The notes under the pieces: model-generated | Seen by the model: the letters and a program-made list of their open reading frames with translations, nothing else | The model's database searches: none | Told to the model about the DNA's origin: nothing | Shown: positions 45,401 through 57,400 of the stretch, in pieces | How the letters are laid out: each line of letters begins with the position of its first letter | Position numbering within the stretch: position 1 is the first letter of the stretch | Position numbers and translations under genes: made by a program | Assembly (NCBI GenBank): GCA_029582265.1 | Contig: CM055821.1 | Span: 42,413,694-42,477,693 of the forward strand | Direction: 5' to 3' | Source of the DNA: Zoroaster sp. YZ-2022 | Lineage: Eukaryota > Echinodermata > Asteroidea > Forcipulatida > Zoroasteridae | Length of the DNA: 64,000 nt

Positions 45401-48400
45401 GTGAAAGATCTATCACCAGCTTGGACTCTTGTGATATTCAAGGCGGAGATAATGTAAGGCACTTGATAGATTTCACATTGTGATAGATTTCACATTGTAT
45501 AACACACCAGTTTATTCCATGTACAAAGACAATCTCATTCTGTGATGTAGAATCTACAACTGACCTTGTTTCCGACAGAAGACTTGGCTGTTGGTGCCAT
45601 GTCAGACTGTCTACATTAAATACCCACACATCATCTGAAACAAAAACACACAATGTACTTTAGAAAAACGGAAAGCTATTTGCAAAAACCCCTTATGGGT
45701 AAAGCTGAAAAAAAAAATCTCTCCTAACATAGGTTAACAGTTCCGATGTGGTTTATTATCGGGGTGTCGTGGCCGAGCGGTCTAGCTTACCGGATTCAAG
45801 TTCTGGTGTTAGCAACATAATGTGGGTTTGAATCACGGCCGTGACGCTTGTGTCCTTGAGCAAGACACTTAATCATAATTGCTTCTCTCCACCCAGGGGT
45901 TAAATGGGTACCTGTGAAGGCAGAGTTGGTTTGCTCTATATGCGCTAGAAATGGCAGCAATTGAGCTGTATACTCCCCAGGGAGCTGAGATGGTTTCAGG
46001 AATGATTTATGAGCCTTATGAGCAGGGATAATAATATAATGCGCCTTGAGCACCACTTAGTTGGTGGATACGTGCGCTATATAAATCCACACATTATTAT
46101 TATTATTATTAGATTATAAACTTTAAACCCACTCACCTTTGCATGTGAACATATTTTTCCTTTTCTCTGTCACACTAGCATTATAGCATACAAATTACCA
46201 CTAGTGGCAACGATTCTAACTGCCATCTGACTGCGGTTCCTGTCTCCTAACCACTGTAATACATAGCCATGAATCAGCGGCGTAGCCAGGACTTTTTCAG
46301 TGGGGGGGGGGGCGGACATTGCTTTTCAGTGGGGGGCCAGGGGGTTGGGTTTTTTCCTTTTTCTTTTTCTTTTGTTTTTTGGGGCATCATGAGGATTTTT
46401 CGTGGGGGGCACCTGGGGGGGGGGGCACTGGAAATTTGTGGGGGGCACGTGCCCCCCCCAGGCCCCGTGCCCCCCCGTGGCTACGCCGCTGCCATGAATG
46501 AATTACCTCTTCACAAATACCACAGCAAACCGATTTCCGTAATGCATGCTGGTCTAGCAAGACAAAAAGAAAATACTACAAAACTGACCTTCCCTCCCAA
46601 GATATTGACTTTCAATGTAACAACTTCACTGAACAACAGTGAGCCGTGACTTTTCTTAGATTTTTTTGTGTTCAGTTTAATAACGCAAAGTTTTTTATCG
46701 ATTATAAGCTACACAGTAACGTACACGGATATGGGAACGGCGATCACCGGCTAGACCGAGATGTAATGCGCGTGTATTTGCAAAGTAGTCAATGTATCAA
46801 CTTAAATTTTTAAAGCCATAATGTTTACCCACTTCCCAGGGAAAACGTCTGACAGCATTCCATACTTACAAAGAGGGACATTATCTGTACTGTAACCACC
46901 ATAGACTAGGAAGTGTCTGTCACTAACTGGTGCCATACAGTGCCAAGAACGACCTATGGGACTTTCACCATTCACTGGTAAACTGCAAAGAAAATAATAA
47001 AATTATTATAGTACTTATATGGGAGCATTATTTCATAAAAAAAATTGTGCCATTTAAAAACAATTTTGATGATTAACCCTCCTACTCTAGCTGCACTTTA
47101 CAGGGAAGTAGCTGCACTTTACAGGGAAGTAGCTGCACTTTACAGGGAAGTAGCTGCACTTTACAGGGAAGTAGCTGCACTTTACAGGGAAGTAGCTGCA
47201 GAGGTCAAAATCTGTCTGTTTTGACTGTTGACCCAAATGTGCACACAGGGGCATTTTTGACTGGTTTTCACCGTCATTTTGACCACCCTGAACAATACCA
47301 GACAATGCTTTTACCAGTAAAAAAAAACGGTCGACTCATTTGGATATGTATATGCACTTCCTACATGTAAGGTTTGACAGTGTTTGACTGTGAAGTGCAC
47401 TAGATATACCTTGGCAAGTATATCAACATTTTGACTGATTTTGACCCTTGTAGTCGTAGGAGCAAAACACACATATGAGTATGCAGTATTAACTGAATGG
47501 AATTTGTTTTAATCCTCGGTTAAAAAAAAAATTATTTCTGAAAATCAATTTTTCGATTAGATCAAACAAACTTGTCCATGGTAAGAAACATTAGGTTTAC
47601 GGGAAACACCATGTGTAATAATATCGTCTTGAAAGATATTATTTAAAGAATGCCACAACCGGCATCCCAGCCAGCTGTATATATAAGCCACCGTACCTGC
47701 GGCCGATTTCATAGAGCTGCTAAGCAGACATTTTTGCTAAGCAAATATTTTCACAAGATAAAAAGCTACTGCACTCTCCACATCTACTTCAGTCTCCTGA
47801 CGATGACTAGAGCAGACTAGTCGAAGCGTTGAGAACAAACCAACCGACTCTTCTCAGAGCCATCACTTCTTCCAAGAAGAGATCATTACACTGTGTCACC
47901 CGAAAGAACTCAATTATATCTATCTCCACTGTGCAAAGCCTCAAATCCTACATATTTTGACTAAGCAATATAAAACAGACTACCAGCAAAAATGCATGCA
48001 TTTTGTATGAAAATTTGGCTGGTAATCTAAGAAATCTATTAACCCTTTCCTTACCATAGGCGACTTTAGTCGACTGCACTCATACCCCCTCTTCCTTACC
48101 ATAGGCGACTTTAGTCGACCAAGCTTTCACACAAAAAAGCACTCAAGCCTGAGCACAAAGGCCATTTGTTATAAAGCTGTAGTTTTGTCTATGTTCACCC
48201 TCCATACCCAAGCTTACAATGGTTGGAAAGAGCAAGATCGGATCTTTCCATTGATGGTGAAATAAAATAAGGTTGCTATTATGCAACCCCTTCAAATTGT
48301 AGTGTAAAGATCCGAAATGCCAAACACCTACAGAGCGCCATGTGTTTGTGTACAAAAAAGTGTTAGAGTTTACAGATCACACTGAGGAAACAAAGACTGA

Positions 48401-51400
48401 GAACTTGGACATTTATTGACCGATCTTAATGTTTTTTGGATTTTATGAAAGGGAATTCAATAAGCAAGATAATTTTTATTATTTATTTTGCTGTAAAACG
48501 ATATCTTCAAGGTGACAATAGAGTTTGTAAAATTGGCCTTTGAACACAAGCTTTCTGTTGTGTAAGAATGTGTGCTTCACGCTTGAGTGGTCAAACAATG
48601 CGGTCACCAGCGGTTGTTTATGTTAAAACAATTCCGTACTGAGAGGGTTAAGCAGTTTTTTTCTGCTAAGCATTTTCCCCCCTGCTAAGCAGCTCTATAA
48701 AATTGGCCCCCAGTGCAGCATCCAGCTGAAGACGGGACAGAGTACACTGTTTTCAAAATGTCGAGAACCATCCTCACTCCGGCTCTTTTCCAAGAAGACA
48801 TTGTTACACATGTGGTATATTACCGGTAAACCTAATCTTTCTTATCCAATCCACAATGCAGACCTTCAATCAAAGCGCACTGGTCTATGGTACTTGCCTT
48901 CCACTCCACAGCATTGTCTCAAGATCGAAGAAATGGACATCATTGAGTCGATTGTTGGCAAAGCGACCACCAAACATGTACCCTCTATTGCCGAGGACGA
49001 CACAGGCATGGGCTGCCCTGGGAGAAGGCTGGTTTGTCTGATCAGATAGAACAACAATTATTAGAAAACACTGAGATTTTAACCATAAGTTTCATTAATA
49101 ATAATAATTTGTCTGTAATACTTTGCCTAAATAGGATTCTAGCCGGTCAATCATCATCGGGCAAGCTCGGTGGTCGAGAGGTTAAGACGTCTGCACCAGT
49201 AAGCAGGAGGTCGTAGCTTTTTTCACAGATACTCAGAAAGCACAGAGTATACATGTACATACATCGGTGTAGGGCAAAAGTAAATCAATTGTTTATCACC
49301 AGATGCAAGAATGTCTACCTATAAATATACTTCAGTACTCAAAACAATTTAGGGAACAATGGATTTTTAACATCAAATAGGTTTGAAATGTTCCATGAAC
49401 CGGGATTTTCATTTGCAACCCCCTCTCTCTTTCAGTAGTCATGTCATGAAATGTGTAATCACTACATGCATCCTTTATCATCTGTTTCATTGTGCAGTTG
49501 TTTCTCATCAATTCTGTGAAACATTGTGTTTATCTGAAATAAATGATCTTGCTTTAACTGAGACTATTCCGGTGTTCCCTAAATTGTTTTGAATAGTATA
49601 ATTTGTCTGTTGTTTGGAGTGAACAAAGAACAATTTACTAGAGTAGGATTTCAACCTGCAACCTGCAACCTCCACTCTACCATACAACCCTATATTTGCA
49701 GTCTTCCTATTTTGTCAATATATCTTTGTTTGGGGGGGCACTATAGTCATTGAACTAAATCATACCATTCAGCCAGGGATCATGCTCCATGTTACAATGC
49801 AACCTGGCAAGCGGCAGTCTGGGGATCACTAGAAGAGGGTACAACTTTTTATATCATATAATCACATAAACCACAAGGGAAACTGACTAAGCTCAGTTGG
49901 GAGACCACCGGCACGGTAACCTGGAGATTAAGTAATATTTGTAGCTTTACATAGTGAAAAGAATAAGTAGAGACTGTTTGCGGGGACACCATGTGAAATT
50001 CTCTAGTGAGTAGTAATTAGTTCTAACAAGAACTGATGGTTCATTTGATGAGCTTCATTTGATTATTTAATAACAATAATAATGAACATTTATAACGCGC
50101 CAGTATCCATCAGAAATGATGCTTTGGGCCCAATACGATCAGAGCAGACTTTCAACAGGGCATGGAATCAGTGTCCTAGTTTAAGATGAACACAGTGACT
50201 GAAAATAACTGGTTCATTTATGCAACAGGAACGGTAATATGACCTTATCATGTGGGATATTATTTTCAGTCACTCAAAACTAGCATTCTGATTCCATGCC
50301 CTGTTGATCGTGTCGATATTGTCCCTTTAACCAAAATAAACCGAAGTGAAACGTTATAACTATTCTGAAAAGGGGAAGGTCTTCAGAGCACATTTAAAGT
50401 CAGTTACGGAAAAAATTTAATGAATATTATGAGGGAGTTTGTTCCAAAGGGATCGTCCGGTATCAGAAAAGGATCCATCCCCCCATTGAATTATTGGTGT
50501 GATGAGCAAACAAGCAAATAAGCATTGGAAGATCTATGGAAGGATTGTACTAAACAAGTAAACTACTATTTGTGTGAGGAGCAGAACCATAAAAAATTAA
50601 AGTTAAGTCATGGCATTCATTAGACTGGATTTTATCCTATATCAATGATATAGACAGGCTCCAGTCGTACCATTCAAGGGGTTTCATTGGATACGTTGTG
50701 CTGAAGATCTGACATCATGCTTGGAGGCTCGCGTGCTAGCTACCAACCAAGGTCAAAGTTGAAAATATGGGGGAAAATATGGCGGCTGCACGGCCAGGGT
50801 CTGGCGTAATTCATGCGCCTCTAGCTCAAAGCGTGACGTCAGATCTTCAGGCTAGGCCTTCATCTGCTCCATGCATGACCTGTTGAGGGCGCATGTTTTT
50901 TAGATCGACGCTGATTAATAAGGCAACAACAGAAACAAAACATGACTGTATTAAGGCACAACAAGTTACCTGTGCTTTTACACTGCTCCATGTATTGTTT
51001 GTGATGTTATACACATAAACGTGATTGTTCCATCCCCGTATCTGCAGACAAAAGCACAACATCCACAAGTGTGAAAAGAGGAAAAAAAGGTCAAAGAATT
51101 CGTCTCTAGATCTTGAGCCAATTTTCTCAACATCATTTGATGATAACAACAATTTCATATTAAAAAAAAACTTTCTTTTATGAATAAAATGATCAAAACA
51201 AAGTCATATTTGATGGATTTTAGATAAATCATTGCAATGCTCCCCTTCCTGGCTTGTTTCAAAAATTCTTAAAAATCATGTCAGACGGAATTTGACAGAA
51301 AAGTGCGCTATACATTTTGATTAAGGATTAAATGTTATAATTGTTTTATTCCGTGTACAGCACAGACTGGCAGTAATGGCACAGGACATTCTTTTTTCAC

Positions 51401-54400
51401 TCAATTTTCTTTAATTTTGTTGATAATTATTGCTGAAAATGTCATCATGTCGGACGGAATCGATAGAAATGAGTTTTTTCACGAATCTGAAGAACACGTT
51501 TTAATTTTATCGACACTTAACCAGTTCGCGTCAGAGGCCGTGTATACACGCAATTTTTTTTTGCACCACGGATCGGAGAGCGTCTAAACACGCCATAGGA
51601 AACTCCGGAATATTTGTATGCATGCTCGGTTGAGCCATGCGTGTACGGTGACATGCTCGGAAGTGCCGGCCACCCGCTGTGGAAGCTTCCATTAACGTGT
51701 GTGTGGAAAAAAGAAACCCGCCACAGGGGCCCAGAAAAACTTTTTTATTCCCGACGCGAACTAATTAAAGGAGTGAAAATGTTAAAGGTAACAAATCAAC
51801 AAGAGAAAAAACAATTCTTCATGTTAATATTGGATATAAGCTTTGAATATCTAACACAATTTGTTATTTTTTTAGGGAATTTCCATTTCTTACCCTTAGG
51901 GTGACCACTTTTGAAACATCCCTTCCCCTCCCCGAACAGAAAGGCTATTCCCAAGGCACCACCGAAAATTATAATTTCTAAAATAAAATCGGGCTTCCAT
52001 AAATAGGTTGTGCCCTGCCCAACCCCCCCTCCCGCCCCACTGAAAAGTTTATTCCCAACTAAAAAGCCCTTTTTTTTTTTAAATATAAGAGCTTCTATTT
52101 AATCCGAGCAAAGTGCAAAATCTTTGTTCATCCACTGCAAAAAACACCAACAAAATAAAACAAACTTTTAATTTGATTAAAAAATGATGGTGCAATCCCA
52201 TTCAGTCACACTTCAAATCTGTTGACTTGTTGCAATAATAATAAACAGAAATAAACAGACATATAAAAACCCTTATGTTTTTTAACCCTAACCACCCCAT
52301 ATCCTGCAAAATCCCTCCAAGCGGCACTTTTTGGAAAAAATTTAGCACTGATGGAAACTGGTACTTTCACCTCTTCAAATGGGGCAAAATTACTACCTGG
52401 CAAAGAAGTATAGGCCATAAGTGCTGAATATGAAAGATCAACGAAAATGCATGGTGCATGTTGAAGATAAGGGCATGTTTCCAAAAGTGCACTGATGGAC
52501 TTTGGAGGATTCAGGAAGGTTCCTAGCCAGAATACCTAGCCAGAATACCTAGGGGGTTACGGTTAAAGATATTTTTCTCAGATCCTTAGGTACATGTAGT
52601 AGCAATAATCTGGTTTCAATTAAAAGCCAAGTCCTTATTTCTGTGAGACTACATGAAGAATCAAATCTGAAGGAATAATTGAGAACTCACCATCACATCT
52701 GACCAGAGACGCACCGACGTAGGATCAAGACGCCACTCTCCTTTGCTGCTGTTGGTTGTGTGTTCATCATCAGAAGGCGGGCCAAATCCTCCAAAGAAGA
52801 TGAGCCTGAAAGTAGAAAGAAAGCAACCAATGGGTTGTTTGCATCATCAAGTTTTAACTATGTTTTAAAGGCAGGGTACACCATTAGGAATTATTAGTGT
52901 CCAAGAGCAAGTTCGGATGAGTACTATGGTTAACTATAGTTGGACTAAATTGACCCGAACTCTGTTTAGTCACTAGGGTGGTCCGCAGAGACCGATTTCA
53001 TCCACAGATTTTGCAAAATTATTTTTTTGTAATGTAATGACAGGGGTGTGATTTGACAAAAGTAAAAAATCTTGAAAAATGTGTAGCGGGCCTGGGTCTC
53101 CCTTTAGTCTCGAGGACAAAACCCCCTGAACCTCCTGGATGTTTAATTTTGGAGGATTTACAGACACTCCACATCTCCACAAACAAGAAACTAGAGGTTT
53201 GGACACAATACGGGCTACTTCTTTCTTTGCTTGGTAGCTACTTCTCTTCTTTCAAGAAAATTTGTAAAAAATCCTGAAATGTGGAAAAATCACAGGCCTG
53301 CTTTGATTAGCAAATTGTGAATTTTGTGTGGCACTTTACTATGCCAGACAAGCAAAATCATTCACTTGGGACTGGGAATTATTTCTAACAAAGATGACGG
53401 CAGCAGTGAGGTCTTTTGCATGACTATATGAAATGAAAACCCAGATAAATAACTTGTTCATACTTGTCTTCATAAGGCCAGCATGTTAACTTATCTCTGG
53501 GGGAGGGTGGTTTTCCTTCTGTCTTCAGACGAGTCCATGTTCTGGTCTTTAGGTTTAATCTGAAAAGCTATAAAACAAAACTCTTCTACTGTAAAACTGG
53601 TAATTTTCGCGCAACATTTATTTTCGCGCTTTTCGCGTAACAATTAGACAGCGCGAATTTAAAAACATGCGAATTTATTACCCGCCCGGTGGATTCAATA
53701 TTTTCTTTGTTTACCTCTACCCCCGGCCCCGTAATGAAGACGTACCTAACGTTACATGTACATACATTGTGCATAGCGCCGGTGCACGACTTCGGCACTA
53801 TAATTAGGTCACCTTTTGAAGTGGTAAATACGTGTTAACCACATCGTGTGTATTGCACTACAAGTATTATTTACCGTGCGCGAAAGCAACAACCTGCGAA
53901 TGTGTCGGTAGGGTGGCTGAGCGCGAAAAATTACTCGCGCGAAAATTACCAGTTTTACAGTATTATGCAAATGAATAAAAGTGACAGGGACTTAGAATGT
54001 CTCTGTATTGCACACTACATGGAGTGTCGAGTGTCGTGGCCGAGCGGTCTAGTGCATCGGATTCAAGTTCTGGTGGCATCAGAATGTGGGTTCGAATCCC
54101 GGCCTGGCCAGTCGCGACGCTTGTGTCCTTGAGCAAGACACTTAACCATAATTGCTATGTCCTTCGGATGGGATGTTAAGCCGTAGGTCCTGTGTACTAT
54201 AAAACATCAGTACACGTTAAAGAACCCATAATGACACTTATCGTGCAAGAGTAGGGGTTTACCCCAGTGTCTCTGGTATGTATCGATCCCTGGGCCTCAT
54301 GGAAGAACAGAGGATTACTTGTATTATCCACTGAATGAGTTACCCAGGTTAAAAGAAGAAATAAACAAACAAACAAACAAATATGTTGGATCATCCAAAT

Positions 54401-57400
54401 TTAGTATACAAAAAAGATGTAGTGAAAAATGCTATTCGTGAATAGTTTAAAAAAAACTTTTGCATTGACAGATAGGCCTCAATATTAACATTCACCGTTT
54501 ATTAGTAAATTTGACTACAAAATTGTATAAATAAATGGGGAAAAAGCAGAAAGTGCAAGCAAAACAACCATCCTGCAACGTACATGTACCTACATTTAGC
54601 TCTAGGGGTGACGATATTGAATTTTTTGATAGTCGATTATCGGCGGCCATGATATCGGTGATATATACGATATTATCGTCTCAATACGTGGATTTTTTTA
54701 AATACATGAAAATATGTACTTTTACAAGCAAGTTCTACAGGGAAGTTGCGTAGGTAATAAACAGTTACTTCAAACAGTCGCTCCAAAATTAGCCGAGTTC
54801 TTAGATTTTTGCCACTCGGTGCGACAAACATTTCATAAAAAAGAACTCGCCTACAGCCTATAGCCCCCCATCCCAGAGCTGATAATGAACGGGCCATTGA
54901 TTAATCGTGCACGCACAGTTCAACGGTCATCATCCACACTTTTATCCTGGTATCCGACATCTGCTGAATGTGAACAACCCCCACAATGTACACCAGCGTT
55001 GTTATTCCAGGAGAGTGTACCAACGTGATGCTGGGACTAGCCTTTAGTTAAGGCCCACACGTACACGGCAACCAGGAGCACAATGCACAAAAAAAGACCA
55101 CGCACGCAAGTTGTGGGAACATGAGCAGTGCTGCGTATTGATTTCGTGATTTCGTGATTTTAACTCTTCACGGTACCATAACTTCGTTGATATCACCGTA
55201 TAATGACATGAAATTTGGAGACAATTTACCACTCCGGCGATATTTTAACTAAAAAGCGTGATATAAATTTGATATCGGCTATATTTTTGGAATATCGTCA
55301 ATATGGCGATATTTCGATATTTTCAAAACCATAACCGATTTCACCGATAATTTTTGACTATCGTATCGTTATGATATTATCGTGATATCGTCCACCCCTA
55401 GTTAGCTCTGTAGCAGACCCTATCATCAGTAGAATTCATAGGGTTCATTCATACAATCGTGGCCTGATAGTTTCTGGAATCCTGTCCCCGTAGTGTTAGT
55501 TTCAGGAATCCTGTCCCTATAGTGTTAGTTTCAGGAATCCTGTCCCTGTAGTGTTAGTTTAATCGGGAATCCTGTCCCCGTAGTGTTAGTTTAATCAGGA
55601 ATCCTGTCCCCGTAGTGTTAGTTTAATCGGGAATCCTGTCCCCGTAGTGTTAGTTTAATCGGGAATCCTGTCCCCGTAGTGTTAGTTTAACCTGGAATCC
55701 TGTCCCCATAGTGTTAGTTTAATCGGGAATCCTGTCCCCGTAGTGTTAGTTTCAGGAATCCTGTCCCCGTAGTGTTAGTTTAATCGGGAATCCTGTCCCC
55801 GTAGTGTTAGTTTAATCGGGAATCCTGTCCCCGTAGTGTTAGTTTAATCGGGAATCCTGTCCCCGTAGTGTTAGTTTAATCGGGAATCCTGTCCCCGTAG
55901 TGTTAGTTTAATCGGGAATCCTGTCCCCGTAGTGTTAGTTTAATCGGGAATCCTGTCCCAGTAGTGTTAGTTTAATCGGGAATCCTGTCCCCGTAGTGTT
56001 AGTTTAATCGGGAATCCTGTCCCCGTAGTGTTAGTTTAACCTGGAATCCTGTCCCCATAGTGTTAGTTTAATCGGGAATCCTGTCCCCGTAGTGTTAGTT
56101 TCAGGAATCCTGTCCCCGTAGTGTTAGTTTAATCGGGAATCCTGTCCCCGTAGTGTTAGTTTAATCGGAAATCCTGTCCCCATAGTGTTAGTTTAATCGG
56201 GAATCCTGTCCCCGTAGTGTTAGTTTAATCGGGAATCCTGTCCCCGTAGTGTTAGTTTAATCGGGAATCCTGTCCCCGTAGTGTTAGTTTAATCGGGAAT
56301 CCTGTCCCCGTAGTGTTAGTTTAATCGGGAATCCTGTCCCCGTAGTGTTAGTTTAATCGGGAATCCTGTCCCCGTAGTGTTAGTTTCAGGAATCCTGTCC
56401 CCGTAGTGTTGGTTTCAGGAATCCTGTCCCCGTAGAGTTAGTTTCAGGAATCCTGTCCCCGTAGTGTTGGTTTCAGGAATCCTGTCCCCGTAGAGTTAGT
56501 TTCAGGAATCCTGTCCCCGTAGAGTTAGTTTCAGGAATCCTGTCCCCGTAGTGTTAGTTTCAGGAATCCTGTCCCTGTAGTGTTAGTTTAATCGGGAATC
56601 CTGTCCCCGTAGTGTTAGTTTAATCGGGAATCCTGTCCCCGTAGTGTTAGTTTCAGGAATCCTGTCCCCGTAGTGTTAGTTTAATCGGGAATCCTGTCCC
56701 CGTAGTGTTAGTTTAATCTGGAATCCTGTCCCCGTAGTGTTAGTTTAATCTGGAATCCTGTCCCCGTAGTGTTGGTTTAATCGGGAATCCTGTCCCCGTA
56801 GTGTTAGTTTAATCGGGAATCCTGTCCCCGTAGTGTTAGTTTCAGGAATCCTGTCCCCGTAGTGTTAGTTTAATCGGGAATCCTGTCCCCGTAGTGTTAG
56901 TTTAATCGGGAATCCTGTCCCCGTAGTGTTAGTTTAATCTGGAATCCTGTCCCCGTAGTGTTGGTTTAATCGGGAATCCTGTCCCCGTAGTGTTAGTTTA
57001 ATCGGGAATCCTGTCCCCATAGTGTTAGTTTAATCGGGAATCCTGTCCCCGTAGTGTTAGTTTAATCGGGAATCCTGTCCCCGTAGTGTTAGTTTAATCG
57101 GGAATCCTGTCCCCGTAGTGTTAGTTTCAGGAATCCTGTCCCCGTAGTGTTGGTTTCAGGAATCCTGTCCCCGTAGAGTTAGTTTCAGGAATCCTGTCCC
57201 CGTAGTGTTAGTTTCAGGAATCCTGTCCCCGTAGTGTTAGTTTCAGGAATCCTGTCCCCGTAGTGTTAGTTTCAGGAATCCTGTCCCCGTAGTGTTAGTT
57301 TCAGGAATCCTGTCCCCGTAGTGTTAGTTTCAGGAATCCTGTCCCCGTAGTGTTAGTTTCAGGAATCCTGTCCCCGTAGTCTTAGTTTCAGGAATCCTGT

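Larger units (their letters stand above)
47702..48720. repeat. GGCC(A/G)ATTT..AGAGCTGCTAAGCAG inverted-end repeat with inserts
   Basis: 'gatttcatagagctgctaag' at 47706 faces 'ctaagcagctctataaaatt' at 48686. Inside are a Penelope repeat (47785-47935) and a TTAA element (48043-48647). Confidence 0.65.

Noticed and set aside
46269..46649. Gly/Pro-rich open frame
   Set aside because: It is produced by G- and C-runs in a foldback element.
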